A DNA stretch of 64,000 bases from Micromonospora sp. CCTCC AA 2012012. GTDB taxonomy: Bacteria > Actinomycetota > Actinomycetes > Mycobacteriales > Micromonosporaceae. How positions within the stretch are numbered: the first letter of the stretch is position 1; every line of letters starts with the position of its first letter. This document shows positions 1 to 8,618 of this stretch, in pieces. Below the pieces are notes generated by a model, which was not told the DNA's origin, searched no databases, and saw only the letters and a program-made list of their open reading frames with translations. The DNA lies in assembly GCF_040499845.1 (NCBI RefSeq), contig NZ_CP159342.1:2294001-2358000 (forward strand), read 5' to 3'. The translations under genes were made by a program, and so were the position numbers.

Positions 1-1305
1 GACATCCGCCGCGACACCGCACCGGAGGCGGTCCGCGGCCAGCCGAAGAACTGGCAGGCCGCACTGGTCGCGGTGGAGCCCGGCACCGGCCGGGTGCTCG
101 GCTACTACGGCGGCAACAACGGCTCCGGCGCCGACTACGCCGGCTGGTACTACGACGAGAACGGCGAGGCCCGCGGCTTCGGCCAGCACCCGCCGGGCTC
201 CTCCTTCAAGGTGTACGACCTGGCGGCCGCCGTGAAGGACAAGATCTCGGTGAAGCAGCACTTCGACTCGCCGGACACCAAGGAGTTCCCCGAGTCCGGA
301 CGCACCAAGGACAGCCCCGCCGGCCCGATCCGGAACGCGGAACGCGCACCCTGCCAGCCGGACTGCGCGCTCTGGGAGGCCACCGTCGCCTCCCTCAACG
401 TCACCTACTTCGAGCTGACCGAGAAGCTCGGCACCGCCAAGGTGATCGACATGGCCAGCCGGGCCGGCGTCGACTCGATGTGGGCGGTGGAGAAGGGCAG
501 CCCTCAGCCGAAGCGGGTGGACCTGCGCGGCAAGGACCCCGACGAGGTGGCCCGCCAGTTCTCCACCGAGGTCGGCATCGGCCAGTACGGCATCACCGTG
601 CAGGACCACGCCAACGGGATGGCCACCTTCGCCGCCGGCGGCAAGCGCGCCGAGTCGCACTTCGTCCGCTGGGTGGCCAAGGGCGAGGACCGCGTCTATG
701 AGGAGGCGCTGAAGCAGACCGACCTCGGGCTGGACTCCGAGGCCGTCGACCAGCTCGACTGGGCGCTGCGCCGGGTCAAGGCGGCCAAGCTGGACAACGG
801 CTGGGACTCGGCGGGCAAGACCGGCACCTGGCAGGCCGGGCAGAGCACCACGCAGAACGTGCACACCTGGATGGTCGGTTACACCAGGGCGCTCGCCGCG
901 TCGGTCTGGCTCGGCACCGTCGACGGCAAGCCGCTGCGCACGAAGGACGGCAGCTACCAGGTGTTCGGCGCCACCGGCGCCGGGCCGATCTGGCGGCAGT
1001 TCATGGAGCAGGCCACCGCGGCGCTCAAGCTCGACCCGGACAAGTACCGCTTCGGTGATCCCCGCTTCCCCGACGACGCCCCGGAGCCGACCGCCACCCC
1101 GCCGACTGCGGAGCCGACCACGGCCGCGCCGAGCCCGAGCAGCAGCTCACCGAGCCCGAGCCCGAGCACGGTCCGGCCGACCTGCGACCGGCGGATCTGC
1201 ATCACGACGAGCCCGACCGGCAGGCCGCTGCCGACGCCGGACCTCTCCCCCACGCTGAGCCCGACGCCGAGCCTGTCGCCGTCGCGCAGCAGGGGACCGA
1301 AGTGA
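1..1305 (+). CDS. Penicillin-binding protein, C-terminal transpeptidase part (5' end outside window)
   Basis: The frame is open from base 1, so the N-terminus (probably a membrane anchor and perhaps a glycosyltransferase domain) lies before the window. About 434 codons are visible. The active-site motifs of a penicillin-binding transpeptidase occur in order: SSFK (SxxK) at fragment residues 67-70, SLN (SxN) in SLNVTYFE, and KTGT in AGKTGTWQ. The enzyme should cross-link peptidoglycan outside the membrane by D,D-transpeptidation. After the catalytic domain there is a tail of about 85 residues, rich in Pro, Ser and Thr, as in many actinomycete class A PBPs; it probably spans or anchors in the wall. 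The CoA-transferase gene follows after 28 bases in the same direction. Confidence 0.9.
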   Translation, partial: DIRRDTAPEAVRGQPKNWQAALVAVEPGTGRVLGYYGGNNGSGADYAGWYYDENGEARGFGQHPPGSSFKVYDLAAAVKDKISVKQHFDSPDTKEFPESGRTKDSPAGPIRNAERAPCQPDCALWEATVASLNVTYFELTEKLGTAKVIDMASRAGVDSMWAVEKGSPQPKRVDLRGKDPDEVARQFSTEVGIGQYGITVQDHANGMATFAAGGKRAESHFVRWVAKGEDRVYEEALKQTDLGLDSEAVDQLDWALRRVKAAKLDNGWDSAGKTGTWQAGQSTTQNVHTWMVGYTRALAASVWLGTVDGKPLRTKDGSYQVFGATGAGPIWRQFMEQATAALKLDPDKYRFGDPRFPDDAPEPTATPPTAEPTTAAPSPSSSSPSPSPSTVRPTCDRRICITTSPTGRPLPTPDLSPTLSPTPSLSPSRSRGPK

Positions 1306-1333
1306 GCCGCCCGGCGCGTACGACGGCGGTCCG

Positions 1334-2737
1334 GTGACCGACGCGATCCGGGCCGCCTGGGCCGCGCTCGACGGCGACCCGGCGGACGTCGGGCAGGTGG
1401 ACGTGCGGGGGCCGGACGGGGTGCTGCCGGCCCGGCTGCCCGTGGCGGACCTCGCCGTCGCCACGGTCGCCGCCGCCGGGTTGGCGGCTGTGGAGTTGGC
1501 GCGTGCCCGGGGCGCTCCGGTCTTCGGACAGGTGCCGGTGGAGACCGCGGCGGTGGCCACCGCGTTCACCAGCGAACGGCACCTGCGACGGGACGGGGTG
1601 GCGTTCGACGGGTTCGCGCCACTGTCCCGGTTCTGGCGCACCACGGACGGCTGGGTCCGTACCCACGCGAACTATCCGCACCACCGGCAGCGGCTGTTGA
1701 CCGCGCTGGGCGCGGACCCGGGCCGTACCGACGACGACCGCCTCGCCACCGAGCTGGCCGACCGGATCGGCGGCCTCCCGGCGGCGGAGGTCGAGCGGCG
1801 GGTCACCGCTGCCGACGGGCTCGCCGTCGCGGCCCGTACGCCCCCGGAGTGGAGTGCGCACCCGCAGGGGGCGGCGGTGGCGGGTGAGCCGCTGGTCGAC
1901 CTGCGCCTCGACGCCCCGGCCCCCGCCCGGCGGCTGCCCCCGGCGCCGGAACACCCGCTGCTGCCCGCCGCCGGGCTGCGGGTGCTCGACCTGACCCGGG
2001 TCATCGCCGGACCGGTGGCGACCCGCGTCCTCGCGCTCCTCGGCGCGGACGTGCTCCGGGTCGACGACCCCCGGCTGCCCGAGATCACCGGCCAGCACCT
2101 GGACACCGGCAGCGGGAAACGCTCCACCCTGCTGGACCTGCGGGACCCCGCCGACCGGTCCCGCTTCACCGCGCTGCTCGCCGACGCCGACGTGCTGGTC
2201 ACCGGCTACCGGCCGGCCGCCCTGGAGCGGTTCGGCCTCACCCCGGACGCCCTCCGGCGGCACCGGCCCGACCTGGTGCTGGCCCGGCTCTCGGCCTGGG
2301 GGCGCAGCGGGCCGTGGGCGGGCCGGCGCGGCTTCGACAGCCTGGTGCAGGCGGCCACCGGCATCGCCGACGTCGAACACCGGCCGGACGGCACCCCCGG
2401 GGTGCTGCCGGCGCAGGCCCTGGACCACGGCACCGGCTACCTGCTCGCCGCGGCGGTGCTGCGCGCCGTGACGCGACGCGGCCGGCAGGGCGGCGCCTGG
2501 AGCGTCGAGGTGTCGTTGGCGCGTACCGCCCGCTGGCTGCTGCACGAGCTGACCGCCGACGCGCCGGGCGCCCCGGCGGTCGGCGTGGACCCCGACCCCT
2601 GGTGCGACGAGCGGGACTCGGCGGTGGGCCGGCTCCGGTACGCCCGGCCGCCGGTCACCCTGCCGGACGGGGCGTCCACCTGGGCCACTCCCCCGACCCC
2701 GTGGGGCAGCGACCCGCCGGCCTGGCGACCGGCCTGA
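1334..2737 (+). CDS. CaiB/BaiF-type (family III) CoA-transferase family protein
   Basis: A 467-residue protein from a GTG start, 28 bases after the PBP gene. The second half has the family III CoA-transferase signature: LRVLDLTRVIAGP followed by LGADVLRVDDP near residues 215-240, then TLLDLRDPADR, and a RLSAWGRSGPWAGRRGFD segment. These enzymes move CoA between carboxylic acids through a catalytic Asp. The first 200 residues look like a second, weaker copy of the fold, which fits the long two-domain actinobacterial members. The substrate cannot be told from sequence, and no acyl-CoA dehydrogenase or ligase is adjacent. It may be co-transcribed with the PBP gene only by position. Confidence 0.8.
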   Translation: MTDAIRAAWAALDGDPADVGQVDVRGPDGVLPARLPVADLAVATVAAAGLAAVELARARGAPVFGQVPVETAAVATAFTSERHLRRDGVAFDGFAPLSRFWRTTDGWVRTHANYPHHRQRLLTALGADPGRTDDDRLATELADRIGGLPAAEVERRVTAADGLAVAARTPPEWSAHPQGAAVAGEPLVDLRLDAPAPARRLPPAPEHPLLPAAGLRVLDLTRVIAGPVATRVLALLGADVLRVDDPRLPEITGQHLDTGSGKRSTLLDLRDPADRSRFTALLADADVLVTGYRPAALERFGLTPDALRRHRPDLVLARLSAWGRSGPWAGRRGFDSLVQAATGIADVEHRPDGTPGVLPAQALDHGTGYLLAAAVLRAVTRRGRQGGAWSVEVSLARTARWLLHELTADAPGAPAVGVDPDPWCDERDSAVGRLRYARPPVTLPDGASTWATPPTPWGSDPPAWRPA

Positions 2738-2970
2738 CCCGACGGTGCCACCGTCCGCCGGCGGCGGACCACCCGAGGTCACCGAGGCGCGTGGCACGCG
2801 AGGTAGGCTGTGGTCCTCGGCGGCCACGCCCGCCCGACTCCGAGCCGCACGGCACCCACGCCGCCGGCGGCGATGAGGACAAGGGTCCACGACTCGCGTG
2901 CTGCTCCACCGCTGTGGACGTTGAGCCTGTGGCGCAGGGGCGTGGGACCTTCGCCCGATCGGACTCCGTC

Positions 2971-3936
2971 ATGACCAGCGACAAGCAGCGCAAGACCGAG
3001 GCTCGCGCCCTGGCCGCGGCCGAGGGCATCTCCTACACCGCCGCCCTGCGCCGGACGGCGGTCGCCGGCGACGCCGTGGCGGACGCCGTGCGCCGCGCCC
3101 TGGCCGAGGACCGCGCGGAGGACGACATCACCACCCGTTGGTCGGTGCCGGACGGCACCCGCGCCCACGCGCGCGTCGTCGCCCGCCAGGACGGCGTGAT
3201 CGCCGGCACGGCGATCCCCGCAGAGGTGTACCGGCAGCTCGGCAGCGATGTCGTCGTCACCGCGCACGTTCAGGACGGCGACCGCGTCCGCACCGGGCAG
3301 GACCTGCTCACGCTGGCAGGACCCGCACGAGAGATCATCACCGGCGAGCGGACAGCCCTGAACTTCCTGCAACGGATGTCCGGCATCGCCACCACCGCCG
3401 CGGCCTTCGCGGAGGCGGTGAGTGGGCTTCCGGCACGGATCCTGGACACCCGCAAGACAGCGCCCGGGCTTCGCGCGCTCGACAAGGCCGCGGTCGCCGC
3501 CGGCGGAGTGAGCAACCACCGGCTCGATCTCGCGGCGATGGTCCTGCTCAAGGAGAACCACATCGCCGCGGCGGGCGGCGTGGCGGCCGCGATCGCGGCA
3601 GTGCACGCCTGCAACACGCAGGGCATCGCCGTCGAGGTGGAGGTCGAGTCGACAGCCCAGGCCATCGAGGCGCTCCGCGCGGGAGTTGAGTGGATCATGC
3701 TGGACAACATGTCCGTCGAGGACATGCGGTACATCGTGACGCTGCGCGGGCCGGAAGGGCCCCGACTCGAGGCGTCCGGATCCATCACGCTGGACACGGT
3801 GCGGGCCGTCGCGGAGACCGGGGTCGACGCGATATCCGTCGGCTCCATCACCCACAGCGCGCCGGCCTTCGACCTCAGTCTGCTGTTGACGCCGACGGCA
3901 GCGCCGGGTGGCGTACCCCCGGCGAGGGTCGGATGA
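2971..3936 (+). CDS. nadC: Nicotinate-nucleotide pyrophosphorylase (quinolinate phosphoribosyltransferase) with an extra N-terminal segment
   Basis: A 321-residue protein. From about residue 30 it follows NadC closely: VRRALAEDRAEDDITT, then DTRKTAPGLRALDKAAV, GGVSNHRLDLA, VLLKENHI, WIMLDNMS, and the C-terminal LEASGSITLDT and DAISVGSITHSAP. The Arg, Lys, His-Arg and acidic residues that bind quinolinate and PRPP are present. NadC converts quinolinate and PRPP to nicotinate mononucleotide, CO2 and PPi in de novo NAD synthesis. The first 30 residues (MTSDKQRKTEARALAAAEGI, then SYTAALRRTA) are not part of a usual NadC of about 285 residues. No nadA or nadB is nearby; DUF1330 and PhzF-like genes follow. 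The ATG at 2971 has no clear ribosome-binding site, so the start is the least certain point. Confidence 0.88.
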   Translation: MTSDKQRKTEARALAAAEGISYTAALRRTAVAGDAVADAVRRALAEDRAEDDITTRWSVPDGTRAHARVVARQDGVIAGTAIPAEVYRQLGSDVVVTAHVQDGDRVRTGQDLLTLAGPAREIITGERTALNFLQRMSGIATTAAAFAEAVSGLPARILDTRKTAPGLRALDKAAVAAGGVSNHRLDLAAMVLLKENHIAAAGGVAAAIAAVHACNTQGIAVEVEVESTAQAIEALRAGVEWIMLDNMSVEDMRYIVTLRGPEGPRLEASGSITLDTVRAVAETGVDAISVGSITHSAPAFDLSLLLTPTAAPGGVPPARVG

Positions 3937-4004
3937 GGCGGCATCTCCACTGCGAGCGGGCGGGAACGCCCACCACACCCACCCGCCGAACACCGGAGGT
4001 TTCC

Positions 4005-4298
4005 ATGGCCAAGGGCTACTGGGTCAGTGTCTACCCCGTCATCTCCGACGCTGAGCGGCTGACCGCCTACGGCGAGCTGGCCCGTGCGGCTGTCCAGGCC
4101 GGAGGCGGGCGGACCCTGTCCCGTGGCGGTCGAGTCGTCGCCCACGAAGCCGGAATCACGCAACGCGTCGTGCTGGTCGAGTTCGACAGCTTCGAGCAGG
4201 CCGTCGCGGCATACGAGAGCGAGGCGTACCAGAAGGCGCTGGTGGCCCTCCCCGACGGCCTCGAGCGCGACTTCCGCATCATCGAAGGCATCGACTGA
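4005..4298 (+). CDS. DUF1330 family protein
   Basis: A 97-residue protein with a good ribosome-binding site (GGAGG at 3995-3999) before ATG 4005. It begins MAKGYWVSVYPVISDAERL and contains GGRTLSRGGR, VVLVEFDSFEQAVAAYES and a C-terminal FRIIEGID. This is the DUF1330 pattern, a small ferredoxin-like dimeric alpha-beta barrel of unproven function. It lies 68 bases after nadC and 97 bases before the PhzF-like gene, so the three are probably co-transcribed. Confidence 0.85.
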   Translation: MAKGYWVSVYPVISDAERLTAYGELARAAVQAGGGRTLSRGGRVVAHEAGITQRVVLVEFDSFEQAVAAYESEAYQKALVALPDGLERDFRIIEGID

Positions 4299-4395
4299 CC
4301 GGCGGGCCGGTCATCGCCGGGCCGTTGCGGCCAGGCCCGACCAGCGATGGCCGCCGTTCCCGGTCGCCGGTGCGTCGAGCGTCAGGGGTGAGCCC

Positions 4396-5340
4396 ATGTC
4401 CTGGCCGGATGTCACGGTCGTTGACGCGTGCGTGCGACGCGACGGCCGGGGCGGCAGCCCCACGGCCGTCACCGACGACGACCCGGCGGCGACGGACGCG
4501 GACCGGTGTACGGTCGCTGCCGCGGCCGGCACCTCGCACGCGGCGTTCCTCGGCCCGGGGCGGACGCCGGACGGAGGCTGGCCGGTCCGGTTCTTCACCG
4601 CCACCGCCGAACTGTCCGGCTGCGGCCACGGCACCGTCGCCGCGCAGGCCGTCCGGTTGACCCGCACCGCGCTGGGCGAGCTGCCCGACCGCCAACACAC
4701 CGGCGGGCGCACGTTCGACACCGTCGCGATCCGCCGTCCCGCCGGCATCGAGGTGTGGTTCGACCAGGGCCTCGTCGCGCTGCGCCACCCGGCGCCGGAC
4801 GAGCACGTCGCGATCGTCGCCGCGCTCGGGCTCACCGCGGGCGACCGGCATCCGACCGACGCGTCACGCATCGCCTCGCCCGGCGCACCCCGCATGCTGG
4901 TACCGGTCCCCGACCGGTCGACGCTGCTCCGCGTCCGCCCACACCTCGGCAGGCTGACCGCGGCGTGCCGGCGGTACGGGCTCCTCGGCTGTTTCGTGTA
5001 CGTGGCGCCGGTGGGCGACCGACCGGGTGCGGCGCGGATGTTCGCGCCGGCGATCGGTGTCGACGAGGACGTCGCCAACGCCAACAGCACCGGCTGCCTG
5101 GCCGCCCACCTGCTCGACACGACAGGGACACAGGCCGTCGCGATCGAGGTGGAGCAGGGTGACACCCTCGGTCGACCGGCCAGCGTGCTCGCGTCGGCCC
5201 GACGCGGGCCGGCGGGCATCACGACCCGGGTCGGCGGGTTGGCGGTGGTCCGCGACGGACACCGGGGCGACGACCGGACCGTCCGCCCGGACGGCGCGTG
5301 CGCCGCTGTCGACACCCGACGGCGTCCCGGCCCACGATGA
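4396..5340 (+). CDS. PhzF family isomerase/epimerase-like protein
   Basis: A 314-residue protein read from ATG 4396. The PhzF family mark ATAELSGCGHGTVAA includes the Glu used as general acid/base and the cysteine-glycine-histidine turn. The second lobe has ARMFAPAIGVDEDVANANSTG, matching the usual MFaP-iGv-EDpA-GS motif except that the final small-residue turn is altered (ANANSTG). The family covers PhzF of phenazine synthesis, diaminopimelate-epimerase-like enzymes and many unassigned isomerases. No other phenazine gene is present, so a phenazine role is unlikely. The substrate may be a product related to the neighbouring NadC and DUF1330 proteins, but that is only context. Confidence 0.82.
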   Translation: MSWPDVTVVDACVRRDGRGGSPTAVTDDDPAATDADRCTVAAAAGTSHAAFLGPGRTPDGGWPVRFFTATAELSGCGHGTVAAQAVRLTRTALGELPDRQHTGGRTFDTVAIRRPAGIEVWFDQGLVALRHPAPDEHVAIVAALGLTAGDRHPTDASRIASPGAPRMLVPVPDRSTLLRVRPHLGRLTAACRRYGLLGCFVYVAPVGDRPGAARMFAPAIGVDEDVANANSTGCLAAHLLDTTGTQAVAIEVEQGDTLGRPASVLASARRGPAGITTRVGGLAVVRDGHRGDDRTVRPDGACAAVDTRRRPGPR

Positions 5341-5366
5341 TCCACCCCGCCGGGAACGGGTGCCCG

Positions 5367-7148
5367 TCAGCCGGCGACGTCCGCACCGGGCCGGACCCGG
5401 CCGGCGGTCTGCTGGCGTACGGCGAAGAAGAGCGCGGCGGCCTCGCGGACCACCCTCGGGCGCTGCGGATCCGTGCCGATCCGGCGCAGCAGCTCCCGGG
5501 TGGACCGGACGGCCGCCAGGGTGATGAGCAGCGACAGGCACTCCCGGGCCGGGTCCGCGTCCGGGTCGGTCCCGGGGTCGGTCGTCGTGGGGTGGGCGGA
5601 CCAGTGGGTGAGCAGAGCCGCCAGCACCTCCGCGCGGACGGCGTCCGCGACGGGTTGACCGGCGGCGAGGGCGTACCCGGCGGAGACGGCGCCGGCCGGC
5701 CCCTGCGCCGCCATCCGCTGGAGGAAGTCCGGTGCGGTGGCCACCCGGGTCAGCGCGTACAGCCCGAGGCCACGGTCGCCGGTGGTGGTCATCGCCGCGA
5801 TCCAGCGGTCCTCCCGCCAGTCGTCGGCGAGCGGCCCGGCCGCCAGATAGTCCAGCAGCCCCGCTCCGGCGGGCAGCAGCGCCGCCGGGTCGCCGGAGCC
5901 GCTCCGCTCGTCCGCCCGCGGCTCGCGGAACAGGCCGGTGGCCAGCAGCACGGCGCGGACCTGCCCGGCCCAGTCCGGCTCGATTCCGGCCGGCGGGCCG
6001 GGCGCGTGCCGGGCCGACCAGGCGACGGCGGCGTCGACCGGGTCGTGGCCGTCGCGGGCGGCGATCGCGGCGACCTCGACCAGCTCCGGCTGGTGGGTGG
6101 TCAGCCAGGCGGCCAGCGGCTCCCCGCCGGGCGTGGCCCGCAGCCGCCCCGCCACCGCCTCCAGGGTGGCCCGCCCGCCGGCCAGCAGCGCCGCCACGAA
6201 CCCCTCCAGCAGGGCGGCGGGACCGGTCCCCGGGATCGACCCGGCCCACTCGTTGTCCCAGACCAGGGCGGCGATGGTGGCGGTCAGCGGGTTGCGTACC
6301 GGCTCGTCGATCCGCTGGTCGCGCAGCCACCGCAGGAACGCCGCCGCGGTGCCACCGGTTGGGAACCAGCGCGACGCGAGCAGCGCCACGTCCGCGTCGG
6401 TGAAGGGCACCAGGTGGTGGGCCTGGTAGTCGCGCAGCACGGCCAGCTCGGTCCCGGCGAGCTGCCGGGTGGTCACCAGCACCCGCCAGGGCCGGGGCCC
6501 GGTGGTCTCCGGCCCGCCGGTGCGGGCCGCGTCGGCGAGCCGGTTGAGCACCCGGCCGCGGTCGTCCGGGTCGGTGACCGCGTCGACCCCGTCCACGCAG
6601 ACCAGCCAGACCCGGCCGCGCGCCGGCGGCCGGGTGACGTCCAACCCCGGGCAGACCTCCCGGTACGCCGCCCGCAGCGCGGCCGGCAACGCCTGGTCCA
6701 CCAGGGCGGCCGCCGGCAGGCTCAGCACCACCGGCCCCGCACCGGTACGCCGCAGCCGCCCCCGCCCGGCCAGCCAGCGTCGCGCCGAGTCGGTGCACGC
6801 CTGCCGGACCAGCGCCGACTTGCCGCTGCCCAGCTCGCCGAGGAGCAGCACGTGCCCGGTGCCGGTGAGCAGCCGCGCGACGTCGACCTCGCCGCCGGCC
6901 GGGTCGAGCCGGGGCACCGCCCGGCGTGGGACGTACACCTGCGCCAGCGGCCGGACCGGGCCGCGACCGAAGCGGTGCGGGTGCAGCATCCGCTCGGCGT
7001 GCTGGTGCTGCCACAGCGGGCGCAGCGCGGTCCACCAGCCGCGTTCGGCGCGGCCCCGCTGGTGGCGGCGGACGGCGGCGACCCCGCCGACCAGCGCCAG
7101 CACACCGCTGACCACGCCGGCCACCTGGTTCCAGGAGTCGAGGCTCAT
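5367..7148 (-). CDS. NACHT-like P-loop NTPase with an N-terminal membrane segment
   Basis: A 593-residue protein and the last gene of the glnX-glnH-pknG operon, starting 6 bases after the VWA gene. Residues 8-26 form one hydrophobic segment. A basic linker follows, then a Walker A motif GELGSGKS (104-111) and a Walker B-like strand WLVCVDGVDAV (181-191). An Arg-containing sensor-like strand (RVLVTTRQ) comes next, then a long helical C-terminal half. This is the plan of a STAND/NACHT NTPase tethered to the membrane. Such proteins act as ATP-dependent switches in signalling or defence. With a PknG-type kinase and a VWA protein in the same operon, it may be a scaffold or effector of amino-acid sensing. 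No target is visible. Confidence 0.8.
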   Translation of the reverse strand: MSLDSWNQVAGVVSGVLALVGGVAAVRRHQRGRAERGWWTALRPLWQHQHAERMLHPHRFGRGPVRPLAQVYVPRRAVPRLDPAGGEVDVARLLTGTGHVLLLGELGSGKSALVRQACTDSARRWLAGRGRLRRTGAGPVVLSLPAAALVDQALPAALRAAYREVCPGLDVTRPPARGRVWLVCVDGVDAVTDPDDRGRVLNRLADAARTGGPETTGPRPWRVLVTTRQLAGTELAVLRDYQAHHLVPFTDADVALLASRWFPTGGTAAAFLRWLRDQRIDEPVRNPLTATIAALVWDNEWAGSIPGTGPAALLEGFVAALLAGGRATLEAVAGRLRATPGGEPLAAWLTTHQPELVEVAAIAARDGHDPVDAAVAWSARHAPGPPAGIEPDWAGQVRAVLLATGLFREPRADERSGSGDPAALLPAGAGLLDYLAAGPLADDWREDRWIAAMTTTGDRGLGLYALTRVATAPDFLQRMAAQGPAGAVSAGYALAAGQPVADAVRAEVLAALLTHWSAHPTTTDPGTDPDADPARECLSLLITLAAVRSTRELLRRIGTDPQRPRVVREAAALFFAVRQQTAGRVRPGADVAG

Positions 7149-7154
7149 CCGCGC

Positions 7155-8618
7155 TCAGGCGTCGACGCCGGAGGCGTGCCGCCCGACCCCGCAGTCCCCG
7201 CAGAACGCGCTGGTGCGCTCCTGGCCACAGTGCCGCCACGGTCCGGCCGCGACGGCCGGTGCCGGGACGGCGGCCGGCTCGGCCGCGCGCCAGCGGGACG
7301 TCTGCGAGGCGTGCACCACGGACGGCTGCCGCTTGCGCGGGTCCACGCCCCGCCTGAGCCGGACCCGACCGGCGGGGGCGTCCAGCACCTCGACGATCCG
7401 GGCCAGCAACGCCAGCTTGTCGCGGTTGCCGCCGGCGTGCGCGAGCGCCACGGCCCGACCGAAGTGCTCTTCGGCCTCGTCGAGCCGCCCCGCCTCGGCC
7501 GCCCGCAGACCGCGCCGGAAGGCGTCCGCGTAGTCCTGCTGGCCGGTGTAGTGGGCGACCGTGTCGTGCACGGTGCTGAACAGGTCCACCTCGTCGGTGA
7601 ACTCCACGGTCAGCGGCTCCTCGTCCCCCTGCGCCCCGGAGCCGGTGTGCAGGCTCAACCAGCCGATCCGCCGGGTCGCCCCCGCCGGCATCGGGTCGAC
7701 CTCCAGGGCGACCTGGTAGTCACGCTGGTCGGTCGGGCTCCACGCGCCGATCGGGAAGTCGGTGCCGAGCGCGCCCACCGCCACCCCGCGCGGCGTCAGG
7801 TCCACGATGGTCGGAAAGACCTGCTTGACGAAGCGGATCCGGGCGATCTCGGGGGTCCGGACCCGCAGCCGTGCGTCGCCCACCCGGCGGGTCATCGCCT
7901 GGGTCAGCACGACCGCGAAGTCGGCGGCCAGCGCGGCCAGGTCCTCCACCGGTACGACCGGGTTGCCGCCGAGCGTCTCGGCGATGCCCAGCAGCTCGGT
8001 GCCGTCCCAGTCGTGCACCCCGTCCGCCGAGCCGACGGCCCGGCAGTCCACCGTGAACCGGTCGGTGCAGGCCGCCACCGCCGCGCGCAGCTCGTCGGGG
8101 TGCTGCGACTCGTTACGGCCGTCGGTGAGCAGGATGACGTGCCCGATGGCGTCGGGCCGACCGGCGAGGAGATCCCGGGCGAGCAGCAGCCACCGGCCGA
8201 TGGCCGTACCGCCGTGCGGCTGCATCCGGCGGACCACCTGCCGCGCCTCGGCGCGGGTCCGCTCGCCCGCGACCGCCAGCCCGGGCTCGGCCGGATAGCA
8301 CATCGTGGCCCGGTCGGTCCCCTCCACCACCGCGAACGCCACCCCGTCGGGGAGCGCGTCCAGCGCGGCCAGGGTGGCCGCCCGGGCGGCCCGCATCTTG
8401 GCCTGCGGGGCACCCATCGAGCCGGAGCAGTCGAGCAGGATCACCTCGGCCAGCCCGTCGTGGGACGTCTCCCCGCCGCCCGGCGCGCCGCCCCGCACGG
8501 AGGCGACGACGTCCACCACGCCCCCCTCGGCGGGCAGGTACGCGCTGTGGTGCGCGGTCAGGGTCAGCTCGGCACCGTCGGACACCGGCGCGCTCCTCTC
8601 CTCGGGGTCGGCGGTCAC
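7155..8618 (-). CDS. VWA-domain protein with a C-terminal zinc-ribbon-like tail
   Basis: A 487-residue protein. The GTG start overlaps the pknG stop codon (GTGA, 8618-8615), so translation is probably coupled. The metal-ion-dependent adhesion site DCSGS lies at residues 63-67, followed by the VWA conserved HGGTAIG and ILLTDGRNE segments. A beta-rich domain comes next, then helices with a TPR-like look (AGRLDEAEEHFGRAVALA). The last 30 residues hold a short Cys cluster (WRHCGQERTSAFCGDCG) like half of a zinc ribbon, echoing those of PknG. There is no signal peptide, so it is cytoplasmic. It likely binds a partner through Mg2+; a link to the kinase is inferred from coupling. Confidence 0.82.
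   Translation of the reverse strand: MTADPEERSAPVSDGAELTLTAHHSAYLPAEGGVVDVVASVRGGAPGGGETSHDGLAEVILLDCSGSMGAPQAKMRAARAATLAALDALPDGVAFAVVEGTDRATMCYPAEPGLAVAGERTRAEARQVVRRMQPHGGTAIGRWLLLARDLLAGRPDAIGHVILLTDGRNESQHPDELRAAVAACTDRFTVDCRAVGSADGVHDWDGTELLGIAETLGGNPVVPVEDLAALAADFAVVLTQAMTRRVGDARLRVRTPEIARIRFVKQVFPTIVDLTPRGVAVGALGTDFPIGAWSPTDQRDYQVALEVDPMPAGATRRIGWLSLHTGSGAQGDEEPLTVEFTDEVDLFSTVHDTVAHYTGQQDYADAFRRGLRAAEAGRLDEAEEHFGRAVALAHAGGNRDKLALLARIVEVLDAPAGRVRLRRGVDPRKRQPSVVHASQTSRWRAAEPAAVPAPAVAAGPWRHCGQERTSAFCGDCGVGRHASGVDA

Noticed and set aside
2971..5340. A phenazine or other full biosynthetic cluster
   Set aside because: PhzF-like and NadC are present, but no phzA/B/D/E/G, polyketide, peptide-synthetase or terpene gene lies near them.
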